Shown here: piece by piece, positions 37,554 to 47,088 of the stretch
Numbering within the stretch: position 1 is the stretch's first letter
Layout: each line of letters begins with the position of its first letter
The notes under the pieces: model-generated
What the model was told of the DNA's origin: nothing
Databases searched by the model: none
Seen by the model: the letters and a program-made list of their open reading frames with translations, nothing else
Assembly (NCBI GenBank): GCA_945860725.1
Contig: CAMAQZ010000009.1
Location: forward strand, 1 to 59,392
Origin: Klebsiella pneumoniae
Lineage (GTDB): Bacteria > Pseudomonadota > Gammaproteobacteria > Steroidobacterales > Steroidobacteraceae
Direction: 5' to 3'
DNA length: 59,392 bases
Position numbers and translations under genes: made by a program

Positions 37554-37569
37554 CTGTATAAATAAACAG
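37554..37569 (+). promoter_or_regulatory. SOS box directly before dnaE2
   Basis: CTGT at 37554-37557, 8 bases ATAAATAA, ACAG at 37566-37569, in a TACTGT...ACAGTA context that matches the consensus closely. The dnaE2 ATG starts at 37571, one base after the box. A TATAAA (37557-37562) inside it could be the -10, giving an almost leaderless dnaE2 mRNA under direct LexA control. Confidence 0.88.
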
Positions 37570-37570
37570 T

Positions 37571-40500
37571 ATGACGCAGCCATCCCCGCATCCGATATCC
37601 GCCCCCGGATACGCCGAACTGCACTGTCTCAGCAGTTTCAGTTTCCTGCGCAGCGCCTCGCAGCCGCAGGAACTCGCCGAGCGTGCCGATGCGCTCGGTT
37701 ATGACGCGCTTGCCCTCACCGACGAGTGTTCGGTGGCGGGTGTGGTGCGCGCCCATACCGCGCTCAAGGGGCGGCGCACACGCCTGATCATCGGCGCGGA
37801 ATTCCGTCTCGGATGCGGGCTGCCGCTGGTGCTGCTGGCCGCCGATCGGCGCGGTTACGGGCAACTCTGTCGCCTCATCACCCGGGGTCGGCGCGCGGCG
37901 CCCAAAGGTAGCTACCATCTCACGCGCGCCGATGTCGTGCAGATCATCGAACCCGGTCATTGCCTCGCGCTCTGGACGCCGCGCCCGGCGGATCTTGCGG
38001 TGACGAGCCGTGCTGCCGCTGTCGCCGCCGATCCCTCGGCAGACCCCTCGTCCGACGCGGCGGTGATCTGGCTACGCACGCATTTTCCGGGTGCGGCCTG
38101 GATCGCTGCCGAACTGCTGCGCGATGGCACAGAGCGGGCGCATCTGGCGGCGCTCACGACGCTCGGTGCGGCGCACGATCTGCCGCTCGTGGCGGCCGGT
38201 GCGGTATGCATGCATCTGCGGACGCGGCGTCGGTTGCACGATGCGCTGACGGCGATCCGCCTCGGCACCACGGTCGATGCGGCCGGGCTCGCGCTGCAGC
38301 CCTCCGGCGAGCGGCATCTGCGTGAACGCGAGCGTCTCGCACGCCTCTATCCGCCCGCACTGCTCGCTGCGACGCGGGCCATCGCGGCGCGTTGCCGATT
38401 CTCGCTCGATGAGCTGCGCTATGAATATCCGCGCGAGATCGTGCCCGAGGGGCGTACGCCCGCCGAGTGGCTGCGTGAACTCGTCGAACGCGGCGCCGTG
38501 CAGCGCTGGGGCGGGGCGCCGCCGCTGCGCGATCACATGCCGGCCTATGTGCGCACGCTGGTCGAGCACGAACTCGCGCTCATCGCCGAGCTCGGTTACG
38601 AACCCTATTTCCTCACCGTACACGATCTGGTCGCGTTCGCGCGCGGTCGCGGCATCCTCTGTCAGGGGCGCGGCTCGGCGGCGAACTCCGCGGTGTGTTA
38701 TTGCCTCGGCATCACCGAGGTCGATCCCTCGCGCATGTCGATGCTGTTCGAGCGCTTCATCTCGCGCGAGCGCAACGAGCCGCCCGACATCGATGTCGAC
38801 TTCGAGCACGAGCGGCGTGAGGAGGTCATCCAATACCTTTATGAGAAGTACGGTCGTCACCGTGCTGCGCTCGCCGCCACGGTCATCAGCTACCGCCCGC
38901 GCAGCGTGCTGCGCGATCTCGGCAAAGCGCTCGGTTTCGGCGCAGATGAAGTGGAGGCGATCGCCACGGCTGCGGGCCGCTGGGATCGTGGCATCGACAC
39001 GGTGCGTTTACGCGAGGCTCGCGTGGCGGGCGACCCGCACAAGCTAAGCGACACTGGTGCCGTACGCCGCTTCGCGCAGCTCCTCGAGCTCTCGCAGCAG
39101 TTGCTCGGGTTCCCGCGCCACCTGTCGCAGCATGTCGGCGGCTTCGTGATCGCGCGCGACTGCCTCGAGGAGCTGGTGCCGGTGGAGAACGCGTCGATGG
39201 CGGATCGCACCGTCATCCAGTGGGACAAAGACGATCTCGATGCGCTCGGACTCCTCAAGGTCGATGTGCTCGCGCTCGGCATGTTGAGCGCCATCCGCCG
39301 CACGCTCGATCTGGTGTCGCAGTGGCGCACGGCGCGGGGTGGCGCACCGCTCACGCTCGGCACCATCCCCCCGGAGGACCCTGCGGTCTACGATATGGTC
39401 TGCCGCGCCGACACCGTCGGGGTGTTCCAGATCGAGTCGCGCGCGCAGCAGGCGATGTTGCCGCGGCTGCGGCCGCGCAACTTCTACGACCTCGTGATCG
39501 AGGTGGCGATCGTACGGCCGGGACCCATCCAGGGCGATATGGTCCATCCTTACCTGCGCCGGCGCCGGGGCGAAGAACCGGTCGACTATCCGAGCGAGGC
39601 GGTGAAGGCGGTGCTGCAGCGCACGCTCGGCGTACCGATCTTCCAGGAACAGGTGATGCAGGTCGCCATCGTCGCAGCCGGCTTCACGCCCGGTGAGGCC
39701 GACCAGTTGCGCCGCGCCATGGCGGCTTGGAAACGCCATGGCGGGCTTGGTCACTTCGAGGAGCGATTGCTGTCGGGCATGCGCGCGCGTGGCTACGACG
39801 AGGCCTTCTCGGCGCGGATCTTCGGCCAGATCCAAGGCTTCGGCGAGTACGGTTTTCCCGAGTCGCATGCGGCGAGCTTCGCGTTGTTGGTCTATGTCTC
39901 CGCTTGGCTCAAGTGTCACGAGCCTGCCGCCTTCACGGCTGCGCTGCTCAACAGCCAGCCTATGGGCTTCTATTCACCCTCGCAGCTGGTGCGCGATGCG
40001 CGCGAACATGGTGTCGAGGTGCGGCCGGTCGATGTCTGCGTGAGCGATCGGGACTGCAGTCTGGAATCCACCGTAGTCCACCCAATGAACGGCGCGGCCG
40101 CAGGCAGCGCTGTCGAGGATCGTCCGGCACTGCGGCTCGGGCTGCGCCTCGTGCGCGGTCTGACGGCGGCAGGCGCGGCGCGGGTGGTCGCCGCGCGTGC
40201 CGCCCGCGACGCCGCGACCGCCGGTGCGTGCACGCCGTTCGCAGACCTGCAGGATCTCGCCGAGGCGGCGGCGCTCAATCGTGGTGATCTCGAAGCGCTC
40301 GCCGCCGCCGGCGCCTGTGCAGCGCTCGCCGGCAACCGCCATCAGGCGTTCTGGCAGGTAGCGGGTACCGAGGTGGCGCTGCCACTTGCGCCGCCCGGCA
40401 CGGACAGGACACTGCCCTTGCTGTTGCAGCCGACCGAAGGGGAGGGCGTGATCGCCGACTATCGCAGCCTCGGCCTCACGCTCGGGCGTCATCCGCTCGC

Positions 40501-40867
40501 GCTGCTGCGACCACATTGGCCGCCGGGGCGAGCGGGCATGCCGCCGATGGTGACGGCGGGGATGCTCGCCGGGTTGCCCGACGGTGCACGGGTGCGGGTG
40601 GCGGGGCTTGTGGTCACGCGCCAGAAGCCTGCCACCGCGAGCGGCGTCACCTTCGTCACGCTCGAGGACGATACCGGCAACATCAACCTCATCGTCTGGA
40701 AGCGCATCGGCGAGACCCAGCGTGCCGCACTGCTGCGTTCACGGTTGCTCGAAGTGGGCGGGCGCCTGCAGCGTGAGGGCGAGGTGACCCATGTCATCGC
40801 TGAGCGGCTCACCGACCGCTCGCGGTTGCTCGGTGCGCTACGGGTGCAGTCGCGAGATTTCCGCTGA
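37571..40867 (+). CDS. dnaE2: Error-prone DNA polymerase DnaE2 (ImuC)
   Basis: 1098-residue C-family polymerase, the catalytic part of the ImuA-ImuB-DnaE2 mutasome used in SOS mutagenesis. The PHP domain starts [21 protein letters not shown]. The catalytic region has [17 protein letters not shown] and [16 protein letters not shown] with the Asp pair, followed by [20 protein letters not shown] and a C-terminal OB fold ([20 protein letters not shown]). ATG at 37571 is the first possible start; an in-frame stop lies 12 bases upstream. It has its own SOS box. Confidence 0.96.
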   Translation: MTQPSPHPISAPGYAELHCLSSFSFLRSASQPQELAERADALGYDALALTDECSVAGVVRAHTALKGRRTRLIIGAEFRLGCGLPLVLLAADRRGYGQLCRLITRGRRAAPKGSYHLTRADVVQIIEPGHCLALWTPRPADLAVTSRAAAVAADPSADPSSDAAVIWLRTHFPGAAWIAAELLRDGTERAHLAALTTLGAAHDLPLVAAGAVCMHLRTRRRLHDALTAIRLGTTVDAAGLALQPSGERHLRERERLARLYPPALLAATRAIAARCRFSLDELRYEYPREIVPEGRTPAEWLRELVERGAVQRWGGAPPLRDHMPAYVRTLVEHELALIAELGYEPYFLTVHDLVAFARGRGILCQGRGSAANSAVCYCLGITEVDPSRMSMLFERFISRERNEPPDIDVDFEHERREEVIQYLYEKYGRHRAALAATVISYRPRSVLRDLGKALGFGADEVEAIATAAGRWDRGIDTVRLREARVAGDPHKLSDTGAVRRFAQLLELSQQLLGFPRHLSQHVGGFVIARDCLEELVPVENASMADRTVIQWDKDDLDALGLLKVDVLALGMLSAIRRTLDLVSQWRTARGGAPLTLGTIPPEDPAVYDMVCRADTVGVFQIESRAQQAMLPRLRPRNFYDLVIEVAIVRPGPIQGDMVHPYLRRRRGEEPVDYPSEAVKAVLQRTLGVPIFQEQVMQVAIVAAGFTPGEADQLRRAMAAWKRHGGLGHFEERLLSGMRARGYDEAFSARIFGQIQGFGEYGFPESHAASFALLVYVSAWLKCHEPAAFTAALLNSQPMGFYSPSQLVRDAREHGVEVRPVDVCVSDRDCSLESTVVHPMNGAAAGSAVEDRPALRLGLRLVRGLTAAGAARVVAARAARDAATAGACTPFADLQDLAEAAALNRGDLEALAAAGACAALAGNRHQAFWQVAGTEVALPLAPPGTDRTLPLLLQPTEGEGVIADYRSLGLTLGRHPLALLRPHWPPGRAGMPPMVTAGMLAGLPDGARVRVAGLVVTRQKPATASGVTFVTLEDDTGNINLIVWKRIGETQRAALLRSRLLEVGGRLQREGEVTHVIAERLTDRSRLLGALRVQSRDFR

Positions 40868-40868
40868 C

Positions 40869-40884
40869 ACCCGCGTGCGCGGGT
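40869..40884 (+). terminator. Hairpin after dnaE2, weak terminator candidate
   Basis: ACCCGCG and CGCGGGT (40869-40884) fold into a GC-rich stem starting one base after the dnaE2 stop. No T run follows, so termination is uncertain. The 104-base gap to the convergent gspF shows nothing else. Confidence 0.35.
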
Positions 40885-40971
40885 CGTCTGCTCATGGCGC
40901 CAAGCCCGATCGCCGTGCTAACCCCTGTCGCGCGGAATGTAGGGCGACAGCACGCCGGTTTGCAAAGAGGG

Positions 40972-42237
40972 TCAGCGAACCAGCGTGTTCATCTCGAAGA
41001 TCGGCTGCAGCATGGCGAACACGATGAGCAGTACGAGGACGCCCATGGCGACGATCAGCAGGGGGCCGAGCAGTCCCACCAACGCGGTGAGCAAGCGGTC
41101 GAGTTCGCGCTCCTCGGCATCGGCGGCGCGTCCGAGCATCTCCTCGAGTCGTCCACTGCTCTCACCGCTCGAGATCAGATGCACCGTGAGCGGCGGGAAC
41201 AGTCCGCTCGCCGCCAGCGAACGGCCGATCGGCGCGCCCTCGCGCACGCGTTCCGCAGCCGTCTCGATGGCCTCGCTCATCGGCAGGTTACCGACCGTGG
41301 CGCCAGCGATGCGCAGTCCCTCGAGTGCGGGCACGGCGCTGCCGGTGAGGATGCTGAAGGTACGGGTGAAGCGCGCCGCGCCGAGGCTGCGCAGCAGACG
41401 ACCGAGCAACGGCAAGCGCAGCAACAGACCCTCGAAACGCCTGCGCGCCGCTTTCGCCCGCAACCAGCGCATGAAGGCGAAGCCGCCGAGCGTGGCCAGC
41501 AAGAGCAGTAGCAGCCCCCACTCGCGCAGGAATGCGCTCACCGCCAGCAGCGCGCGGGTGAGCCAGGGCAAGCTGTTACCGCCGGATTCGAACACTGCGA
41601 CGACCTGCGGCACCACATAAGTGAGCAGGCCGGCGACCACCACCACGCACATCGCGGTGAGCACGATGGGATAGAGCAGTGCGCCGAGCACGCGTTGTTG
41701 CAGTTGATCACGGCGTTCGGTGTAGTCGGCCAAGCGCTCGAGCACGGTGTCGAGGCGGCCGGATTGCTCTCCCGCCCCGACCGTGGCGCGATAGATCTCC
41801 GGGAACACCCGTGGGAAGCTGCCGAGCGCCGTGGCGAGCGTATCGCCCTCCATGACCCGCGCGCGGACCCCGGTGAGGATCCGCTGCGTCACAGGCCGAT
41901 CGGTCTGTTGGGCGACAGCCTGCAGGGCTTCCTCGAGCGGCAGCGCCGCCCGTACCAAGGTCGCCAACTGCCGCGTGATCAGTGCGAGGTCCCGTCCGCC
42001 GATGCGCGCCGGTGGCTCACGCAGTCCGCGTCGTAAGCGCTCGAGCGCTGAGCTGATGGGCGGCTCCATCGCGGGTTGTGTCGCAATCCCCCGCCGCTCA
42101 CCGACCTCGAGCACCGAGACCGGCAGCCATTGGCGGTCGCGCAACAGCTGGCGTACCTGCCGCGGGCTGTCCGCCTCGAGCACACCGCGCTGCTCGCGGC
42201 CGGCAGGATCGAGCGCTTGGAACTCGAAGGCGGGCAT
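40972..42237 (-). CDS. gspF: Type II secretion inner-membrane platform protein GspF
   Basis: 421-residue polytopic platform protein that works with GspE. Two repeated GspF domains are visible: IGGRDLALITRQLATLVRAALPLEEAL... near residues 80-200 and ARFTRTFSILTGSAVPALEGLRIAG in the second half, with membrane segments at LYPIVLTAMCVVVVAGLLTYVV, WGLLLLLLATLGGFAFM and LLGPLLIVAMGVLVLLIVFAML. Last gene of gspC-D-E-F; no pseudopilin genes follow, and dnaE2 converges on it. Confidence 0.93.
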   Translation of the reverse strand: MPAFEFQALDPAGREQRGVLEADSPRQVRQLLRDRQWLPVSVLEVGERRGIATQPAMEPPISSALERLRRGLREPPARIGGRDLALITRQLATLVRAALPLEEALQAVAQQTDRPVTQRILTGVRARVMEGDTLATALGSFPRVFPEIYRATVGAGEQSGRLDTVLERLADYTERRDQLQQRVLGALLYPIVLTAMCVVVVAGLLTYVVPQVVAVFESGGNSLPWLTRALLAVSAFLREWGLLLLLLATLGGFAFMRWLRAKAARRRFEGLLLRLPLLGRLLRSLGAARFTRTFSILTGSAVPALEGLRIAGATVGNLPMSEAIETAAERVREGAPIGRSLAASGLFPPLTVHLISSGESSGRLEEMLGRAADAEERELDRLLTALVGLLGPLLIVAMGVLVLLIVFAMLQPIFEMNTLVR

Positions 42238-42243
42238 CGTGCG

Positions 42244-43725
42244 TCAGTCCTCGCGCGTCACGCGCAGCACTTCCTCGAGCGTGGTCGTGCCACGGCGTAC
42301 CTTCCCAAGGCCGTCATCACGGATGGACGGCGTGAGCCCGCGCGCATGCCGTTCGAGCTGCGCCTCCGATGCGCCGTCGTGGATCAGGGTACGCATCGCG
42401 TCGTCGACCGGCACGAGCTCGTAGATGCCGGTGCGGCCGCGGTAGCCCTTGCCGTCCGCGCCCGCGTGCCAGAGCGTCATCGGTGCAGCCTCCGGCTCGA
42501 TACCGAGCTGCCGCCGCTCGAGTTCGCCGGCGGTGAAGGGTGCGCGCAGCGCGGGATCGAGGGTGCGCACCAGACGCTGTGCCACCACGCCGATGAGGCT
42601 CGAGGCGAGCAAGAACGGCTCGACGCCCATGTCGCGCAGTCGCGTGACGGCGCCGACCGCGGTGTTGGTGTGCAGCGTCGAGAGCACGAGGTGTCCGGTG
42701 AGCGAGGCTTGCACCGCGATCTGTGCGGTCTCGAGGTCGCGTATCTCCCCGACCATGACGATATCGGGATCTTGACGCAGGATGGCGCGCAACCCGCGTG
42801 CGAAGCTCATGTCCACGCGCGTATTAACCTGGGTCTGCCCGATGCCATCGATGTAGTACTCGATCGGATCCTCGACGGTCATGATGTTGCGCGTGGCGTC
42901 GTTGAGCCGGCCGAGCGCGGCGTAGAGCGTGGTGGTCTTGCCCGAGCCGGTCGGGCCGGTGACGAGCAGGATGCCGTTCGGTCGGTGGATCAGCGTGTCG
43001 ATCAGTCGGGTCGAGGTCGCATCCATGCCGAGCCCGCTGAGATCGAGCCGGCCGGCCTGCTTGTCGAGCAGGCGCAGCACCACGCGTTCGCCGTGGCCCG
43101 CGGGGATGGTCGAGACGCGGACGTCGATCGCACGCCCGGCGACCCGCAGGCCGATGCGACCGTCCTGCGGCAGCCGCTTCTCGGCGATGTCGAGCTTCGA
43201 CATGACCTTGATCCGCGAAACGACGGCGGCGGCGACCGCGCGCTTGGTCTGCAGCGCTTCGCGCATCACGCCATCGACCCGCATGCGCACCACGAGACGG
43301 TTCTCGAACGGTTCGATATGGATGTCCGAGGCGTTGTCGCGCACCGCCTGGGTCAGCAAGGCGTTGATGAGGCGGATGATCGGCGCGGCATCCTCGCTCT
43401 CGAGCAGGTCAGCCTGCTCGGGCAGGTCTTGGGCGAGGAAATCGAGATCGATGCGATCCTCTAGACCCCCTGCGGCGCTGCGCGCGTCGGCACCGGATTC
43501 ATAGGCTTGCTGCAGCAGACGGTCGAAGGCATCGCTTGGGACCTGCTCGAGCCGCACGGTGGCGCCGAGGTGCCGCCGTGCTTCGGCGATGGCGGTCGCG
43601 CCCGCGCCCTCGCGCACGGCGAGTCGCGCGGTGTCGCCTTCCCAACCGGCGAGCAGCACGCCTTGGCGGCGTGCGAAAGCGAGCGGCAGTCGGGGCGACC
43701 CGGCTGGGGCGCCAGCCGTGGTCAC
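42244..43725 (-). CDS. gspE: Type II secretion ATPase GspE, zinc cysteines missing
   Basis: 493-residue hexameric traffic ATPase. Walker A is [15 protein letters not shown], with the [20 protein letters not shown] Walker B/Asp-box and [15 protein letters not shown] His-box intact. [12 protein letters not shown] is present near residue 426, but the two Cys pairs that usually precede it are gone (LDPALRAP in place of L-C-x-x-[12 protein letters not shown] in place of C-x-x-C-x-x-TGYRG). GTG at 43725 overlaps the gspD stop by 4 bases. Confidence 0.92.
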   Translation of the reverse strand: MTTAGAPAGSPRLPLAFARRQGVLLAGWEGDTARLAVREGAGATAIAEARRHLGATVRLEQVPSDAFDRLLQQAYESGADARSAAGGLEDRIDLDFLAQDLPEQADLLESEDAAPIIRLINALLTQAVRDNASDIHIEPFENRLVVRMRVDGVMREALQTKRAVAAAVVSRIKVMSKLDIAEKRLPQDGRIGLRVAGRAIDVRVSTIPAGHGERVVLRLLDKQAGRLDLSGLGMDATSTRLIDTLIHRPNGILLVTGPTGSGKTTTLYAALGRLNDATRNIMTVEDPIEYYIDGIGQTQVNTRVDMSFARGLRAILRQDPDIVMVGEIRDLETAQIAVQASLTGHLVLSTLHTNTAVGAVTRLRDMGVEPFLLASSLIGVVAQRLVRTLDPALRAPFTAGELERRQLGIEPEAAPMTLWHAGADGKGYRGRTGIYELVPVDDAMRTLIHDGASEAQLERHARGLTPSIRDDGLGKVRRGTTTLEEVLRVTRED

Positions 43726-45752
43726 GGCGGGGGCTCCGTTGGTATCTGCGTTGGTATCTGCGCTGGCGCGACGGCAGGGGACGGCTGCAGCAGCGGCGGC
43801 AACTCGGCGCGCGGCTCGCCCCGCAGCAGCGGCAGGATCTCGCGCTGCGGGCCGAGGCGTCGCTGTTCGTCGCGGATATAGTTGTATTTCTGATTGGTCT
43901 CGAGGGCGGCATCGAGCCCGTCGCGCAGGATGCGCGGCTGGATGAACACCATCAGGTTGGTCTTGTTCTTCTTGGCGCTGCGGGTGCGGAAGGCCTCGCC
44001 GATAAACGGGATGCGCCCGAGGAACGGTACCCGCTGCTCGCCGCCGGTCTGCGAGTCCTGAATCAGGCCACCCAGCACCACCGTGCCGCCGTCCTCGATC
44101 AGCACCCGCGTGCTGATGGTGCGCTTGTTGGTGATGAGGTCCACTGCGCCCGCACTCGAGGCGGCGATGCTCGAGCTCTCCTGCTCGATCTTGAGCATCA
44201 CCGAGTCGCCCTCGTTGATCTGCGGTGTGACCTTGAGCAGCGTGCCGACTTCGCGACGCTGGATCGTCTGGAAGGGCGCGAGCGGTGTGCCGCCGCCGCC
44301 GGTGTTGGTGTATTGACCGGTGAGGAACGGGACTTCCTGCGCCACCTTGATCTCGGCCTCTTCGTTGTCCATCGTGACGATGGACGGGGTGGCGATGATG
44401 TTGGTGGTGGAATCCCCGCGCAGTGCGCGCACCACGGCCGCGAAGTTGACGCCGGTGTCCTGCAGGCGGCCGATGCCGATGGTGGTGCCGCGTGGCGCGC
44501 TCGTGAGCGTGGTCGGATCATTCGCCGCACGCGCGAGGTCGATGATGCTGGCGCCGCCCACCGGCTCGATGAAGCCGCCGACCACACTGCCACTTTGGGA
44601 GCCGTCGAACACCCAGTTGACGCCGAGCTCGGCTGCCTTGTCCGCCGAGACCTCGACGATGATCGCCTCGACGATCACCTGTGCGCGGCGGATGTCGAGG
44701 CGATCGACGATCGACATCAGGGAGTTCATCTGCTTGGCCGGTGCGGTGACGACGAGCGCGTTGGTGCCAGGGTCCGCCCAGATGGTGGTGCTGCGCTCGG
44801 CGCTGGCGCTGGCGCCAGCGGCGCCGGGCGCGCTGCCGCCCGTGGCGCCGATCTGTTCTTTGAGTTTGGCGGCGATCTTCTCGGCATCCGCGTAGCGCAG
44901 ATAGCGCACGCGGGTGTCGCCGCCGCCGACCAACGGCGTATCGAGATAGGCGATCAGGGTGCGGGCGCGCAGCCGTTGGGTCTTGTCGCCGGCGAGCAGG
45001 ATGCTATTCGAGCGCTCATCGGCCACCGCGCGCAGCGGCGCCATGCCGCCCTCGGCTTGTGTCTGCTGCGGGTTGAGCGCAGTCATGGTGCGCACCACTT
45101 CGTTCGCCGAGGCGTTCTGCATCGGCACCACCTCGACGTCCGCGTCGCTGTCCTGGTCGATGCGCCGGATGATGCGCAACATGCGGCTCACGTTGTTGGC
45201 GCGGTCGGCGAGTATCAGCATGTTCGAGGAGGGGTAGGCCGCAAGGTGGGCGTTCTGCGGCATCAGTGGCCGCAGGATCGCGACCAACTGCACTGCGCTG
45301 ACATTGCGCACGCCCACCACTTGTGTGACAAGTTCGTCGGAGGTGGCGCTCAGGCGGTCGGGCAGGTCGTTGCCCGGCACGGTTCGCGCATTGGCATCCG
45401 GGATCACCTTGACGGTCTTGCCCGAGGGTACCGCCACGAAACCGTGCACCTGCAGCAGCGCGAGGAAAGCCTCGTAGAAGGCATCGGGCGTCATCGGTGT
45501 CGCAGACAACATCGTGACCTGCGCCCTGACGCGAGGGTCGACGATGATGCTCTTGCCGGTGGCGGCAGCGACCGCCTCGATCACCTGGGTGATGTCGGCG
45601 TCTTTGAAGTTCGGCGTGATACGCGGGCCGGAGACTCCTTGCGCCGTCGCCGGGCCCGCAGCGGCAAGCCCGAGCACGACCGTCAAGACCCATGCGTTCA
45701 GGGTCGTGCGCGTGCTGCAGAGGAAGGGCGAGGCCGAGGAGGGTGGCGACAT
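43722..45752 (-). CDS. gspD: Type II secretion secretin GspD
   Basis: Outer-membrane multimeric channel. ATG at 45752 has TGAGG 6 bases upstream and gives 676 residues with a signal peptide ending near ATAQG. N0 ([26 protein letters not shown]) and three N/secretin_N repeats follow, then the secretin core with [22 protein letters not shown] and [33 protein letters not shown] Pro/Gln-rich tail ends the protein. It sits 44 bases after gspC and overlaps gspE. Confidence 0.95.
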   Translation of the reverse strand: MSPPSSASPFLCSTRTTLNAWVLTVVLGLAAAGPATAQGVSGPRITPNFKDADITQVIEAVAAATGKSIIVDPRVRAQVTMLSATPMTPDAFYEAFLALLQVHGFVAVPSGKTVKVIPDANARTVPGNDLPDRLSATSDELVTQVVGVRNVSAVQLVAILRPLMPQNAHLAAYPSSNMLILADRANNVSRMLRIIRRIDQDSDADVEVVPMQNASANEVVRTMTALNPQQTQAEGGMAPLRAVADERSNSILLAGDKTQRLRARTLIAYLDTPLVGGGDTRVRYLRYADAEKIAAKLKEQIGATGGSAPGAAGASASAERSTTIWADPGTNALVVTAPAKQMNSLMSIVDRLDIRRAQVIVEAIIVEVSADKAAELGVNWVFDGSQSGSVVGGFIEPVGGASIIDLARAANDPTTLTSAPRGTTIGIGRLQDTGVNFAAVVRALRGDSTTNIIATPSIVTMDNEEAEIKVAQEVPFLTGQYTNTGGGGTPLAPFQTIQRREVGTLLKVTPQINEGDSVMLKIEQESSSIAASSAGAVDLITNKRTISTRVLIEDGGTVVLGGLIQDSQTGGEQRVPFLGRIPFIGEAFRTRSAKKNKTNLMVFIQPRILRDGLDAALETNQKYNYIRDEQRRLGPQREILPLLRGEPRAELPPLLQPSPAVAPAQIPTQIPTEPPP

Positions 45753-45796
45753 GACTGACCTCAGGGAAGACCTGTGGACTATAGCCAAAAAACGTT

Positions 45797-46645
45797 TCAC
45801 TTCGCGCCCGCCTGACCGAGACGCGCCAGGTCGATCGACAGGTTCTCCATCCGCCCGTCGCGCTCCACGGTCACGACGGAGCTCGGCGCTCCAGCCAGCA
45901 TCCGCAGGAACTGGGCCGCGGTCGCCTGGTCGGTGAGGGGTGAGTCGTTGACCGCCACCACCAGATCGCCGGGCCGCAAGCCGCTGCGGGTGAAGAGCGC
46001 CGCTTGCTCGCCGGGATAGACGCGCACCCCGGCCACTTGGCCGTCGCGCAGTATGGCCTGCCAGCGGATGAAGCGAGCGGGATCCTCGGCGATGGAGGCC
46101 CCTGGCAGCGACGGCGACGATGACGCAGCCGGTGCGAGCGCGGGTCCGTTCGTCGCCCCGCCCGTCGCGGGCTGGGCGGGCATCGTGGAGCGGGGCAGGC
46201 TGAGGGCTTCGCGCTGGCCGCTACGCTCTAGGATCACCCGATCCGGATGGACTTCCGTGAGTCGGGCGCCGCCTGGGAGGGTCGCCCCGACCCCGTACAA
46301 GCGACCGGTGGCTGCGGTCTCGCCAATGATGGCCCGACCGGCACCGGGGTCCTCGCGGGCGAACACCCCCGCCAGCACGAGCGCGAGCGAGGAGGGTGGC
46401 ACCGCGCCGTCCCCGGGACCTCCGGGGGACTCCCCGAACAGCCGGGCGGCCGCGATACGCCCGACGACGACGAGGCCGGTGTCCAAGGTTCCGCCGCCCG
46501 GGCCCGCGGCACCCGGGCCCGCGGTGCCCGGGCGGGCGACGACATGGCTGCCCAACGCGCCGGTGACGATCCAGGCGAGTTGCAGCCCGATCAAGAGCGC
46601 GAGCGCGAGGGTGGCGAGCCGCGGCAGATTCAGGCGCTCCATCAT
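45797..46645 (-). CDS. gspC: Type II secretion protein GspC with PDZ domain
   Basis: 282-residue inner-membrane clutch protein that links the platform to the secretin. One N-terminal membrane segment (LATLALALLIGLQLAWIVTGAL, about residues 10-31) leads to a linker rich in Gly/Pro, the homology region with RLFGESPG and LVLAGVFAREDPGAGRAII, a second Pro/Ala linker, then a PDZ domain (SGLRPGDLVVAVNDSPLTDQ). ATG at 46645 or 46642; GGTGG precedes it, and a TATGAT lies 6 bases upstream. Confidence 0.85.
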   Translation of the reverse strand: MMERLNLPRLATLALALLIGLQLAWIVTGALGSHVVARPGTAGPGAAGPGGGTLDTGLVVVGRIAAARLFGESPGGPGDGAVPPSSLALVLAGVFAREDPGAGRAIIGETAATGRLYGVGATLPGGARLTEVHPDRVILERSGQREALSLPRSTMPAQPATGGATNGPALAPAASSSPSLPGASIAEDPARFIRWQAILRDGQVAGVRVYPGEQAALFTRSGLRPGDLVVAVNDSPLTDQATAAQFLRMLAGAPSSVVTVERDGRMENLSIDLARLGQAGAK

Positions 46646-46706
46646 CCACCTATCATAAGCGACTGGCGGTCTCCATCGGTGTGACGCCGTTCGGATGACG
46701 GCTCCC

Positions 46707-46735
46707 TTGTTTTCGATCCCGGGCGCCCCTATAAA
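46707..46735 (+). promoter_or_regulatory. Sigma-70-type promoter of clpS
   Basis: -35 TTGTTT at 46707-46712, 17-base spacer, -10 TATAAA at 46730-46735. The clpS ATG begins at 46742, 6 bases after the -10, so transcription would start at or next to the start codon. A leaderless clpS mRNA is inferred. Confidence 0.65.
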
Positions 46736-46741
46736 GAGCAC

Positions 46742-47059
46742 ATGTCTTCTGAAGGGTCTCGGCCCGACTTCGATGCGTCGGTGGCCGAGGCCACCCCGGA
46801 GGTCGCGCAACCACCGCTGTTCCAGGTCGTGCTCCTCAACGACGACTACACGCCCATGGAGTTCGTCGTGGATGTGCTCGAGCGGTTCTTCGGCATGGGT
46901 CGGCAGAAAGCCACGCAGGTGATGCTGGAAGTGCACATGCGAGGTAAGGGAGTATGCGGCGTGTTCACCTTCCAGATCGCCGAGACCAAGGTCGCACAAG
47001 TGATGGAATACTCGCGCAGCCACCAGCATCCGCTGTTGTGCATGCTCGAGGAAACCTGA
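46742..47059 (+). CDS. clpS: ATP-dependent Clp protease adapter ClpS
   Basis: 105-residue N-recognin that delivers N-degron substrates to ClpA. The disordered N-terminus (about residues 1-25) is followed by [23 protein letters not shown] with the NDDYTPM hydrophobic-pocket motif, then [21 protein letters not shown] and HPLLCMLEE. It precedes clpA by 29 bases, the standard pairing. Its promoter ends just before the ATG. Confidence 0.97.
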   Translation: MSSEGSRPDFDASVAEATPEVAQPPLFQVVLLNDDYTPMEFVVDVLERFFGMGRQKATQVMLEVHMRGKGVCGVFTFQIAETKVAQVMEYSRSHQHPLLCMLEET

Positions 47060-47088
47060 GTACAGGAACGGATCGCAGGAGCTGCTAA

